Notes under the pieces: generated by a model
The model's database searches: none
Told to the model about the DNA's origin: nothing
What the model saw: only the letters and a program-made list of their open reading frames with translations
Program-made: the position numbers and the translations under genes
Source: Heliocidaris tuberculata
Lineage: Eukaryota; Echinodermata; Echinoidea; Camarodonta; Echinometridae
DNA: 64,000 nt
Direction: 5' to 3'
Assembly: GCA_025618425.1 (NCBI GenBank)
Contig: CM046847.1
Location: forward strand, 17,381,766 to 17,445,765
In this document: positions 13,701-23,744 of the stretch, piece after piece
Numbering within the stretch: the stretch's first letter is position 1
How the letters are laid out: each line of letters starts with the position of its first letter

Positions 13701-16700
13701 GGTTTTTTTAGCCTTGATATGACAACGTTTCAATATAACAAGGTAATTTCTTTGGTCCAAGGAGTTAGTTTGAGGTTCTATTGTACTTTGGAAATGGTAT
13801 ACCATCTCATACCACCAGTTCATATTCTTTATTTTTGTATTGTAGTGGTACACCAAAACAGATGTTCTCCTTGACAATGAGAGTACAGGAAGTGGAACAT
13901 TCCTGCCTGAGATTGAAGATCCTGAGCATTGCCATGCCCAAAACACAGCATTATGGGAGCTCACGCTCATGCAGGTAAGTTTCACTGTTATTCATTCTTC
14001 ATTCAACTTTAAATAGATATTGTGAAATTTCCATTTTCTAACAAAATAATTTGCTCTCCTGTGGACACGATCCTACATAAATTGTAAATCACTTGAGAAG
14101 TTGGGCTAACAGATGAGGAAAGAATGCTTATTCAGTGGAAAAACTTACAATTTCACATTCATAGAAAGTATGAAAGGAAATTCGAGTTGTGAATGAATAG
14201 TGATACAGGGATGTAAGACTTCCGGATTTTTCCGGAATTCCGGATTTTTTTAAATCAAAGAAATATTTCCGGGTTTTTTTCTGTGACATGTTAGGTGTTG
14301 AAGGCATTATCGTACTTTCGTGTGCATTAACCTAGTGGCGGAAAAAAAACCCTCCCAAATGAAATAGTCTTTTACTGGCCGTTTCATACGAATGTTAATT
14401 ATAGTGTGAAGTGGTTCTCGTACGCACAGCACGAATTTTGTATAAAAATCCTGGTAACGAGTATGTGTGGACAAGTGCTATGGACTGTAAAACCATGCGC
14501 TTTAATAAAATTTGTGTAACAGCCACGTAATGATTTTGTATTTTGAACGTGCGGCGACAGGAAAAGTGGCTGATGTATGAGACTAAGCGTTCTGGAATGT
14601 GCATTGTCAGGACGACCGCATGGCGAAGCTAGCGCTAGCACACTAATATACACACATACACGTGCACAGCGCGATGCGCTGTGTATTGTGTACTGTCGAT
14701 GTCGCATCGCATACTGCACAGATACTTGGAAGTTCACGACTTTGTGATAGCGTTTTGACTTCGTTTCCTGATTTTCTTGTGCCTCTTATTGGAATTAAAA
14801 AATCAAAATGGAAGTGGACAGGACTGCAAATATAGCGAAAATCGACATAGGAATCAAGAATAAGTGGACTTGGAAATGGACAGAGGAGAAGGATGCGAAC
14901 GGAGACCGGAGTATTCTCTGTTTTATATGTATGTGCATGTATGTGTTAGCTTTAAAATTTCGGGGGGGGGGGGTCTCCTCACACCAACACCTACACTTGA
15001 CTGAATCACTGTGCTCGTCAAATATTTTCCGGATTTTTTTTTGCTACCCACTTACATCCCTGGTGATATAGCTTGGCATACATTTGTATGTTCAGTTGTA
15101 AGTAATGCTGAAATGCGTTATGATTCACTTTTCAGCTCTTTTCTGAGTTCCATGCATGTGAAAGCAATGTGTAAAGATTGTTCAAGATGCTAACCATAGT
15201 GACTTATCTGCTTGTTCCCATGTTATTGGACAAGTGATGATGTAATACTCTCCTAGTTCATTGCTTAACCGAAGACTTTTATTCCAAAACATGCTACATC
15301 CACAGATTTTTTTTTTAATATAAATTTAAGGCGCCTGGAATTTTAAGGGGGATTTTATTACCCCATCACACAGTAGTACAAGTTTTTAACTTAAGTTTTT
15401 CTAGATATAGCATGTTTGGGAACAGAACTCTCAGTACGCATGTAACCCTATGAGTATGAGTGATATTTCTCTGCCTTTGGCTTCTATAGGATCACTATCA
15501 CCCAACCGTGAAGGAGTATGCCAAGTATGTGTCCCGTGGCTGCCCATTGAAGGGGGAAGGTGTGCCTGATATACGACTCCTCAGAATGTAAGTCACTTAA
15601 CCCATGAAATACCAAATTATCTTATTAGTCCCCAAAACTAATTACAAGAAAAACTCCAATCCCATATGCAATGGTTGAAAATAGTCTTTCATGCTATTGC
15701 AGCTTCTTTTCTGTGCATTCTTGGCATAATTCCTTAGAAAATTTGAGGATGCCTATTGTATAGTATGTATAGTATGGAGGAAATCTGTATTAAATTTTCT
15801 TAATTATAATTTCAGATGGTAAAAATATTGCTTGTATGCACAGAGAATTTGCAGCAAAAGCCCCTGAAGTCATATTGTTTATTCCAGGCATACACCTAGA
15901 ACTAGCACTATCCTTGATTAAAATTTGCTTGTATTGATTCAAATATTGTGTTATTGATTTGCAGTATTAACATAAAAAGTGTAATAATATATTTGTTAAT
16001 ATTCGTACTTTTTTAGTTAAATAATTAACATTTACACTTCACTTTTTAGTGAAACAATACATCTCAGTACTTCAAACAATATTCCTGTGTCTTTACTTTT
16101 AATGAAGATGCAGTTAGAGAGTTTGTGTTCTCTGTCTGTGACAACAGAAGACAAACTAGGAAGGTGCCTTATGATATATTAGAAACAGTTTGAATTCTCT
16201 TGTATGTCTTTGCCTGTAGGGATCCGAAAGAGATTTTGAAGATGTACAGCTCAGATGGGATGAAGTTTAATCCTCCTCTCCCTCCTAAGCATCCAGTCAT
16301 TACCAAGAAAGCTCTCAAAGCAAAGGTAGGTAACAAAATATATAATACATGTATGACATCATGTAATCCTTTTCAGGGGAGAATGTCACAGCAAGGCTAG
16401 ATGGTAGTTTTCCTGTTTAAGTTATCCAAAGTCAGTTACATATTTTTAAAATTAATATCTGCAGTAAATGTTGGGTGAAATACAATTAGCTTTTTTGTGA
16501 TCATGAGATATTCAAATTGTTACTATTCAAGAGTGTAGCTAAGTCGTTTCAATAAGATATATCTTTTACAAGTTTACCCCAAAAGCTGATTGGCCATGCA
16601 ATTGCTTCTTTCCATGATCCAAGAATCAAATCTGTTGCATTCTTTTACATTTCTACACAATGTTAAAGTTCATAATAGATCAATGAGTTGAGTGTCATCT

Positions 16701-17139
16701 TTTTTCTTCTTTATTTTGCAATGAATGGATACATATTTCAGGAATGACTATCCATCCAATTGTAGAGTAGTGGGTTAAGATCTGAGATTGAAAATAACAT
16801 TGTGAAATTACATTGAAAAACTCCTGTGAATTTAAATCTACTTTTGAACAGAAGAAATGGCCTTCAAGATCTGCCACATCCTTTATCCAAGATGACTTCC
16901 AAGCCCTTGTTGATCGCTGTGATAATGATGCCAGTCTGGATGCTTTAGATTTCAGCATGGCCTTCCCACAGCAAATGGATACTGAAGATGCAGAAGGTGA
17001 CATTGTACCAAGTACAAAGAGGACACTGAAGGTAGCAAGAAAAGAGGATATTGAAGATGCTGCAAGCCGTGCACAGAGGCAGAAACAGCAAACAAATGCC
17101 AAAAGGACTAAGAAAATGAAAAGGATGAAGAAACCTTGA
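1795..17139 (+). CDS. NOC3L: NOC3L, nucleolar complex protein 3 homolog, copy 1 (exons 2-18; first exon outside window)
   Basis: NOC3 family proteins act with NOC2 in the nucleolus in maturation and export of pre-60S ribosomal subunits. Seventeen exons join in one frame with GT/AG borders: 1795-2018, 2902-3075, 4021-4265, 4739-4869, 5362-5529, 6576-6669, 7278-7492, 8628-8756, 9340-9468, 9885-9965, 10868-11041, 11435-11570, 13419-13600, 13846-13974, 15490-15587, 16220-16325, 16852-17139 (TGA). The order of parts matches the family: a basic N-terminus, acidic stretches in exons 3-4, the NOC3p-type region ([19 protein letters not shown]), then the CBF/Mak21-type C-terminal domain ([46 protein letters not shown]). 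The 2703 coding bases seen, about 900 residues, are somewhat longer than the roughly 800 of the human protein. No start codon in frame precedes exon 2 in this copy, so its first exon must lie upstream of the window. Introns hold a GAT minisatellite and two hAT-like elements. Confidence 0.93.
2270..2540 (-). mobile_element. Repeat family D, copy 1 fragment (minus orientation)
   Basis: Reverse complement of sequence near 18780-19300: GCATATGGCAGTGATC, TACCAGAAATCATAGATGG and CAAGGAGAACAACATGAGAC occur there inverted. It is also related to 21905-22400 and 30077-30570. It is a dispersed non-coding repeat, probably a transposon derivative; no ORF. Confidence 0.65.
3570..3668. repeat. Three degenerate units of about 34 bp
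   Basis: GCATCTTTTTATTTGTATCAC recurs three times in diverged form, ending in CAGGGAG or CTGGGAG, within NOC3L intron 3. The counterpart is at about 38930-39027. The open frame over it shifts between the copies (single-base indel near 3480), so it is not coding. Confidence 0.6.
5664..5708. repeat. (GAG)n(GAT)n simple repeat
   Basis: The GAG run is longer here than in copy 2 (41032-41072). It lies in the intron between NOC3L exons 6 and 7. The exons flanking it already join to match the family, so the poly-Glu/Asp frame is not an exon. Confidence 0.7.
6045..6530. mobile_element. Fold-back miniature element in NOC3L intron 6-7, copy 1
   Basis: The left part TTCATACGGGACTTGCGGTTT with GAAACTTTAAGTTAG is mirrored on the right by AACTTAAAGTTTCAAAACTA and CAAGTCCGTTCATACGG. 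The element ends just before the acceptor of exon 7 (6576). No transposase; probably a miniature inverted-repeat element. Confidence 0.65.
7569..8172. repeat. (GAT/GGT)n intronic minisatellite, copy 1
   Basis: About 600 bases of GAT, GGT, AAT and TAT triplets with higher-order units: the phrase GGTGGTCTTGGTGGTGCAGA recurs several times. It lies just after the donor of NOC3L exon 8 (7493). Open in two frames (Asp/Gly-rich and Met/Val-rich) only because of triplet periodicity. Confidence 0.85.
10360..10449 (+). repeat. 30-bp tandem repeat, three units, copy 1
   Basis: Three head-to-tail units of the form TTTGATATGACATCATCATT plus ATGTTGCCAG, in the NOC3L intron before exon 12. Confidence 0.9.
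11671..12898 (-). mobile_element. Decayed hAT-like DNA transposon in NOC3L intron, copy 1
   Basis: The minus strand encodes fragments of a hAT-type transposase. The frame 11905-12354 contains [20 protein letters not shown] followed by [11 protein letters not shown], the C-terminal dimerisation region that typifies hAT transposases. Fragments at 12449-12817 and 12696-12929 are in other frames, so the gene is broken. The ends are imperfect inverted repeats, CAGAGCTGCCAAC at 11671 and GTTGGCAGCTCAG ending at 12898. Both flanks show TATGAT, perhaps the remains of an 8-bp target duplication. At about 1.2 kb it is an internally deleted, inactive derivative. It lies opposite to the host gene. Confidence 0.8.
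13018..13038. repeat. (GA)n microsatellite
   Basis: AG dinucleotide run, shorter in copy 2 (48386-48402). Confidence 0.8.
13650..13795. mobile_element. Partial mariner-like miniature element, copy 1
   Basis: Contains CAATATAACAAGGTAATTTC, CCAAGGAGTT and GAGGTTCTATTGTACT, closely like the right half of the element at 20162-20336. The left end is lost. It sits immediately before the acceptor of NOC3L exon 15. Counterpart 49012-49157. Confidence 0.55.
14206..15062 (+). mobile_element. hAT-like non-autonomous element with perfect 12-bp ends, copy 1
   Basis: Ends CAGGGATGTAAG and CTTACATCCCTG are perfect inverted repeats. Both flanks read GTGATA (14200-14205 and 15063-15068), a target duplication of at least 6 bp. 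Subterminal TTCCGGATTTTT motifs occur at both ends. Inside is a CpG-richer block (about 14330-14760) and an ATG at 14808 opening a short frame ([18 protein letters not shown], then [15 protein letters not shown]), which could be the first exon of a lost transposase; this last point is inference. It lies in the NOC3L intron between exons 15 and 16. Confidence 0.75.
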
Positions 17140-18487
17140 TTTCATGGAACCCTAAAGTTCACCTTGGTGACAGTTTTCAGTGGACAGGACTATCTTGTCG
17201 ACTGTATTTGCACATACATCAGAGAGGAAATGCCATTTTTATGGTTTTTATACCATCTTAAGGCCACAAGGGAAAAATGGGTCATCCTCAGGACATTTTA
17301 TCATGCAGGGCATGGGTTTAAATTTGAATGAGTTTTTGATAACCGGAATACCCTGGAAATGTTTTGTGGAGCTGATTCATTCACTCATAAACAGATGATG
17401 CCTGTACCGATTGTATGACACATGCTGTGTCAATTATCTACGCTAGTCAAATTCCTGACTTTAATCCTGGATCCAACCAATACTTACCCCTAACTGTGAC
17501 CGTAAAACCAACAGAACACGCAAACACAGTCCTACATTTTGAGGAAATAGAGCCTGGTGGAAACATTGCCAGAGCAAGTGTCCCCAGAGCATATCTTGAG
17601 TCACCACCTTAAGGTTTTTAGATCCTGATCTGCCACTATAAGCTGCCATTCATCATATGACAGATGAAGTTCAATTATCAAGCTTTTGTTGTACTGGAAA
17701 ACATTTCATTGTTGTATTTTCAAGCAGTCCGTAGCACGTTTCTACAGAGATTCATAACTATATGTACATGTTTATTATTTGAAAATCTCAATTGTATACA
17801 CTATTTCTTTTATAAACATGGACCTAATTAAACTCTTTATTTGAAATTACCAAAAGAAAACATTGGTATTTCCTTTTTTTATGTCAAATTTCAAATTCAA
17901 ATGTTGGGAATTTTTTTGATAAGCCAGGAAAGTGCTCATATGTGTACCTATTGGTCTACACATCTTATTGAGTGGGCTAAGCAGTATACAATCCCGACAC
18001 AACAATATCAGATCTTGAATCATGTAGGTGTATTAATGAGTAAGACTGAAAAGCTGAATAGAGAGAGATATAGTTATTAATATCTACCTGGGTGTGTCGA
18101 GAGACAGAGAACTAACTAGTGATAGTAAGAAAGAGAAAAAGACTCCGAGAAGTCAGTCTGAGCTTTCAAATATTCCACCAATGGGAGATAAAGGACAATT
18201 ACATGTAGGTCAATTTCACTACTATATGACTTTTGGTAGTAAAAACTGATCTGACTGTCACAACCTGAAACAACATATTGAAAAGTTTCCACTAAAAAGA
18301 TTAATTATCATTTAGTGTAATAAAAGAAAACATTGCCTCTTTACAATTTCCTACCCTGAGTGCATTTATGAAAAGAGATCAAATTTTTCACTTGGGTTTT
18401 AATTTCTAGATGGTCTTGCTGTCCTAAAGACTGGATGAATTTGTGTTGTGGCCCAAAATATATCAAAACGGTACCCCCAGAGCACTT

Positions 18488-18647
18488 CAGGACCCTGTTG
18501 CATAAAACTTACCATTAATGGTAACTGCTATCAATGGTACTACCATGGTCACATCACTCAACAGCCAATCAAAATCAAGGTTTCCATGGGACTTACCATT
18601 GATGGCAAAGTTACCGTTAATGGTAAGTTTTATGCAACGGGACCCTG
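18488..18647. mobile_element. 160-bp hairpin miniature element, copy 1
   Basis: Terminal inverted repeats of about 38 bp: CAGGACCCTGTTGCATAAAA followed by CTTACCATTAATGGTAAC, mirrored at the right end with four mismatches. Counterpart 53867-54026. Confidence 0.85.
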
Positions 18648-18728
18648 AATTTCTAAAGGTCTAAATGAATCAAATTAGCCTCCAAAAATTTGCACCAATT
18701 ATTCTTACCTTTCAATCTTCCATAGTTT

Positions 18729-19310
18729 AAAGCTCATGTAGAGTATTGGTAGCAAAAAGGAATTAAAACAGAAACATGTTAAATATAGTCTTACGTTGTT
18801 CTCCTTGTATCAAAAGATGTTTGTAAGAGTTCATTTGGTATACCATCTATGATTTCTGGTGAATTTCAGTGTAAATGGCCCGTATTCTCGAAAGTGGCTT
18901 AAGTTAAGCCTGGCTTAACTTAGGCCGCTGATTTATGGAAGGCCATTCGTATTCGTCAACCCCTAAGTTCAGTATAAATTACTATATTTATGTAACAAAA
19001 GAAAGAAACAAAATTATTTTCTGGCATGAAATGAGCATCAGAAATCAATTCTATCCTGTCGGTTTTTATATTTGCATTTAGTCCCAGAACTATGGTGATT
19101 TGTAAGATTAAAAGAGAGGGACATTTGGCTCTCCATAATTCGGTGGCCTAAATCTATACACTTAGGCGGGGGCTTAGGTTAGGCGCCTTTCGAGAATACG
19201 GGCCAGAATCTGTAAGGAACGCCAGATCACTGCCATACACTAGGACCTTTCCACCCTGACTGCTCTCCGCACAAGCTTGGGGCTTCACACTGTGTTGCCA
19301 ATTTAGAGAC
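18729..19310 (+). mobile_element. Repeat family D, interrupted copy, copy 1
   Basis: Begins TTAAAGCTCATGTAGAG like the members at 21905 and 30073 (TTAAAGCTCANAGACAG). It follows the family order up to CAGTGTAAAT, is split by the element at 18877-19204, and resumes with CTGTAAGGAACGC. Confidence 0.65.
18877..19204. mobile_element. Miniature element with GGCCCGTATTCTCGAAAG ends, copy 1
   Basis: Perfect 18-bp terminal inverted repeats. The 328-bp element sits inside repeat D; other D members read straight through this point (GTGTAAATATCTGTAAG near 22050 and 30217), giving an empty site. Subterminal TTAAGTTAAGCC/GGCTTAACTTAGG form a further hairpin. Confidence 0.88.
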
Positions 19311-19411
19311 TTGGATACTCATTACCAATTACTGTTCTTATTTGTGGAACAGCACAATGTACAGAGGAACTCTCAAATTTTATGTGATGTTTTTTCTCTT
19401 TCTGATCATGT

Positions 19412-19620
19412 ACTGTAAAACCAGAAACGTTCACGACCTGAAACTTTCAGGAATTGTAAATGACAGCCATTTTCACAGCAAGAAACTTTTGCGACTTGCA
19501 AAAATTCAGTGTTATGTCAAATATGGTTCGATGATTTCGCAGTGTGAAACTCTCATGAATCTGAACCACTCACGAAAGTTGCTAATGCTAAATGAGCACC
19601 AAAGTTTCTGGTTTTACAGT
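19412..19620. mobile_element. Miniature element with ACTGTAAAACCAGAAAC ends, copy 1
   Basis: Terminal inverted repeats ACTGTAAAACCAGAAAC and GTTTCTGGTTTTACAGT; 209 bp; no ORF of note. Counterpart 54791-54999. Confidence 0.85.
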
Positions 19621-20161
19621 GTGGTGTAATTCATAGCATCCTCATTTGAAGGTAAAGTTGAGTTCTGGTCATGTGATAATATTGTGACAGATACCGTCTG
19701 GAAGCAATTGGGACATAAGAACTTGTGCAGACTGGAGGTTTTGGAATCACCAAAATGAGAAGAAATTTACACAATCTTGCTGAAAATCACATGCACTAAA
19801 CACAGAAATGGGTACATGGGACTACGCACATGTGACATAAAAGTTTGGTCCAAACAGTTCAGCCGTTTCTCGTCATATTTCAAATACGAGGGCATTTTAC
19901 AGGCAATCCTTTTTCAGGGGGATATGTCTTCTATAATATTTTTCCTACCTGACATAAAAACGATGGAAAAGCTCACAAATTATTTTCCACCTTTCCCAGA
20001 ACTCAATCTTCTTTTTAAAAGGTACTGTAAAAACATCAGTAAAAGGTGAAACTAAACTGGTATGGATAAACTCGACATCTTTGTGAATGAAAAATTGCAC
20101 GAGAGAACAGAATTTATCACTCATTCACATTTTATTGAAATTTACTTTAATAAAGTATCTA

Positions 20162-20336
20162 CAGTGGGACCTCGTTAAAAAGAACACTTTTATACCAAAC
20201 TCGTTAAAACAAAATAATTTCGCTGGTCCCACTCCTTTGTATTATATTGTTTTTTTTTAGCCCTGATATTACAAGGTTTCAATATATCAAGGTAATTTTC
20301 ATGATCCAAGGAGTTTGTTATAACGAGGTTCCACTG
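20162..20336. mobile_element. Tc1/mariner-like miniature element, copy 1
   Basis: Ends CAGTGGGACCTCGTTA and TAACGAGGTTCCACTG, each flanked by TA (20160-20161 and 20337-20338), as expected for Tc1/mariner-superfamily insertion. 175 bp, no transposase. Related pieces lie near 3800-3838, 13650-13795 and 23848-23928. Confidence 0.8.
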
Positions 20337-20748
20337 TACTTCGTTTTCAAGAAAATGTTCACATACAATGATGTCCTTTCTGAAGGCATAGCATGTCTCC
20401 ACTCTCCAGTTACCCAGACAAGGGTCTATGGAGTCGCCCTAAGGCCACCCAGCTCACACAAGGCTTCATTTCAACTGCGTCATTGCCTGTGAAGGCAATT
20501 GACCAATACGCTAAGTTTTTAAAACTATTATTTGCACTGTTCTCATTCTGAAATCACTTTTTACAAGATATCACTCTTTCATGATGCACAAAACAGTATC
20601 ATCCACTGACCTTGTACCATTCCTAACATCAGTAAATGACACCTCGTGTGAGCCTGGTCTAAGAAACAGGTACATTGTAGATCTGTACAGTCAAAATTAA
20701 CAATCCCCTGCAGAAAGCAGTATTGTTCAAAACAGTCTTGGACCTCTT

Positions 20749-23744
20749 TCATGATCCAGATTCCTTTTGCTTGATCACTTCTTGCAAGTGCTCCTCCACT
20801 TCCCTTCTGTCCAGAACGTCCCATGGCCTGGTTTTGGGTTGAGCGAAGGTGGGTTCTTTGGTTGGAAACTCTGTGACGTTGAGGTTTGTGGGTTTGTTCA
20901 GGAAGGGATGCCAGGCCCCCTGAATGCTGGGGAAGTCTGTGTGATAGGGCCTGCGGATCCGTACCAATTCGTTCCCTGACTGCGTACGTAGAAGCTCCAC
21001 TTGCGTGGATACTTCGTCTCTGTCAAGTTTGCCCAGTTGGATGGATCGCTTGTTGCCATTCACTGCCAAGAAAAGGAAAAAACGGATTGAAAGGAAAGGG
21101 CACTTAAAGACCAAGTTAAAATGTAGACTGGTAAATGTAACCATCATTACATCTGGCAGTCTTTAAAACATGATATAATTGAAATCTGTATGATGAAATA
21201 TTTAAATACTGGTAGGCCTAGATGTAAATGCTTCCACATCAAAATCTTATCCTATTTCATTTGCATACATAAAATTGTCAAATATTCAATAAAGTAGGCA
21301 GGGCAGACCAATCATCTAGAAATTATCAAATGGTTGATTGATAAATATAATTGAGACAACATTAATGGCCCTTTCACACCTTGACGATTTAGCCAGTGTA
21401 TGCTGACGTATCAAAATTTCTCTCAAACGCTGGCATACGTTGAACTAATGATTTTTTTTTTAATTTGGGGCGTATACACAGTGTATTAGTATAGATTGTT
21501 TCAAGAACTTATAATTTATACCAACGAAAGCTTAGCATGTTGCCGGCGTGAACAACTTGTGCTCAGCGTGAGGCAGCATATCTCCCAACGATCACAAGTC
21601 GTAGCCTATAAAAAGGCTACCACTCGACGATTCAAATCATAACCACAGCTACACATTGCATTATCAACATTACCGTCATGCTAAAGGAAACTTCGAAGAA
21701 GTTAGAAACGCATTCAGTAAGTTCTGCAGTCATCCGGAACACATTAAATACGTCTACATACCTCAATATACGTTGGAGATAAGTACTATATAATTTACAC
21801 AGAGGTTCAAAGCATGTTATTCATAGGTTATAAATAAGTTTTGGGTACCCTAGACATTAGTGAGTTTTCGCATCAGCAACGTACGCGGGATTCTAGGACG
21901 GAGATTAAAGCTCATAGACAGTCTCGGAAGCAAAAATCATACTGGCAAGAAACTTATCTGAAATAGTCACATACTATTCTCCTTTTATCATAAGACACAT
22001 GTACGAGATTATTTAACATTCCTTCACGATTTCGAAAAAATTTTTGTGTAAATATCTGTAAGAAACGCTTGGTAACAGCTTTTCACTGCCTCACGCTAAG
22101 ACCATATCCACCCGAAGTTTCCCCGCACAATAAACCCAGCGCTTCGCACTATGTGTAGCGTATTTTACACACACAGCAATCCTCATGTAAGTAGTGTGTG
22201 TGTGGCCGTTGTTTGAATTTACATCCCCTCTTTTTTGGCCAGGGATTTTTATTATTTTTCTCACCTCTCATTCGATAAATATTTCACTTGAGGAGGTAAA
22301 AACTTCACAGCATCTTAGTTATGTTAGTACCCTGCTGTTTATTAAGTAAAATCAAAGAAATCTCACAAAAAGTTTTTGAGGGCTTCCCAAAACTATCTGT
22401 TACCTTTAACAATTGCACATGACAAAGGATGCCCGTCCAGTCTTTGTGGAAAATTGAAGAATCAGAACAGTAGTTTTGTCCTAGATTCAGAGTGAATAAT
22501 GCATTTGCAATTTATCGTTCGCTCTGAATCTAGGACGTAACTACTTTGTCATGTGCAATTGTCAATCTCCGCCCTAGAATTCCGCGTACGTCGCTGATGC
22601 GAAAACTCCCTATTATCTCTGTGTATATCGACTTATGAGTAACTTACAAGTAACATGTGTGAACGTGAGTCAATGATCGTATAACTTACCTACAACTTAT
22701 GGCCTGCGTATGAGCCATACGCTGGCATTCGTCAAAAAGTTTTGTGCATGCACAAAATTTTTCAACGACCTCACCATACTACAATGGATACCAGTGTGCT
22801 TCTGCGTGCTCTTAACTTATACAAAACTTACCCATAACTTATTTGACGTATGCCGGCGTATTCGCCAAATTTTCATACGTCGGTATACACTTGCTAAATC
22901 ATCAAGGTGTGACAGTGCAATAACTGTCAAATCGAATTTAAAAAACAAATTTTTCATAAATTTGAGCTTCAAGATATCTGTTATCACACATCATCAATTG
23001 GCCCTTCTCATTTTAACATAAAAATTCTGCTCTTAACATCAAATGTATAGACCGTCTTAAACCTAGCCAAGACTTCACTTAAAGTGATTTGGTAACTTTG
23101 TAGAGGCTTGATAAAATCTGAGCTGCCTGGCTCGGATTTCCAAACAATATACAGAAAAAACCTATAACCGCTAGATTCTAACAAAAATATCTGGATCCGT
23201 TCTGAGTTTGATCATTGTTATGGTTATTGATCATGAATATTCATATTTGCTATCAGTGTATGTAATATGGTGTAAAAATGAAGCCCAGGAAAAAAAAAAG
23301 CACTTCAAAATCATCATGTGCATCACAAAAGTAAACATATGCAAGTGACTGGAAATGCCAGACTCATTTTCCTCCATAGACTCAGTGTTAGACTAAAGCA
23401 TATGGCCATACGCTTTCGTAAATAAATGGAGTATTCAGTCATAGATATCTTAATAATAGCATTATATATTTGAAAAACTTTCTATGCCTGGCTATTTATT
23501 TATCCTTTTGAACATCATTATACAAGACAGATATCAAAATTCAACAATTTATTAAATCAAGCCTCCACAAAGTTACCGAATCCCTTTAAGACCAACTCCA
23601 TGTCAAATTCATCTACTGCCAAGTGTACACTTACAGAATTCAGCTATTATCCTAGGACTAGAAAACTTGTTGTGTGGTATGACGTAGAGTACAACCTGAG
23701 GATTCTTGCGTGCAAAGTCAATGATATCCTCTTCAATGTAGTCC
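20749..23744 (-). CDS. MRPL43: MRPL43 (mL43), mitochondrial large-subunit ribosomal protein, copy 1, exons 2-3 only
   Basis: mL43 is a protein of the mitochondrial 39S ribosomal subunit with the L51/S25/CI-B8 thioredoxin-like domain. Exon 2 (23635-23744) encodes DYIEEDIIDFARKNPQVVLY and ends in GAATTCT before donor GTAAGT. Exon 3 (20749-21062) begins after TTGGCAG and carries the family signature RIRRPYHTDFPSIQGAWHPF, then FLNKPT, ending in TGA. The splice restores AEFLNGNKRS. No first exon is found in this copy: where copy 2 continues to exon 1, copy 1 meets the N gap and then an unrelated ARL-like gene. It lies tail-to-tail with NOC3L. It is either truncated by an assembly break or a real partial duplicate. 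Confidence 0.88.
21858..22611. mobile_element. Inner nested element, copy 1
   Basis: Terminal inverted repeats of about 48 bp: GAGTTTTCGCATCAGCAACG then TACGCGGGATTCTAGGACGG on the left, mirrored on the right ending GCGAAAACTCCCTA at 22611. Inside are a member of repeat family D (about 21905-22400) and a hairpin (22410-22561). Confidence 0.82.
22410..22561. repeat. Hairpin inside nested element, truncated arm, copy 1
   Basis: CAATTGCACATGACAAAGGA on the left and TTTGTCATGTGCAATTG on the right. The inner part CCTAGATTCAGAGTGAA / TTCGCTCTGAATCTAGG also pairs. About 43 bases of the right arm present in copy 2 are missing. Confidence 0.85.
23131..23249. other. Stretch of about 118 bp present only in copy 1
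   Basis: Starts after GAGCTGCCTGG and ends before CTATCAGTGTATG. Copy 2 has only a few filler bases (CCTTGCATG) between these points near 58560-58571. No inverted-repeat ends, so more likely a deletion in copy 2 than an insertion in copy 1. Confidence 0.8.

Larger units (their letters stand above)
17140..20748. other. Convergent spacer NOC3L/MRPL43, copy 1
   Basis: Holds the 3' untranslated regions of both genes and four miniature elements listed separately. A candidate poly(A) signal for NOC3L is AATTAAA near 17826. For MRPL43, AATAAA on the minus strand lies near 20135. No further gene is seen; the open frames here do not resemble known proteins. Confidence 0.6.
21367..22920. mobile_element. 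Outer element of a nested transposon (about 1.55 kb), copy 1
   Basis: Terminal inverted repeats of about 45-50 bp: left TTTCACACCTTGACGATTTA onward, right mirrored as TAAATCATCAAGGTGTGACA. The element contains many ACGTATG, CTTATA and GTATGCC-type words and no transposase frame. It lies in MRPL43 intron 2 and is itself interrupted at 21858-22611. Confidence 0.8.

Noticed and set aside
13593..13985. Minus-strand frame of 130 codons
   Set aside because: Antisense shadow over a NOC3L exon and a miniature element; no family resemblance.
20767..21107. Plus-strand frames opposite MRPL43 exon 3
   Set aside because: Shadows of the real minus-strand exon.
22410..22561. Hairpin as a microRNA precursor
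   Set aside because: It is part of a transposable element and the copies differ by an arm deletion; nothing in the sequence points to processing.
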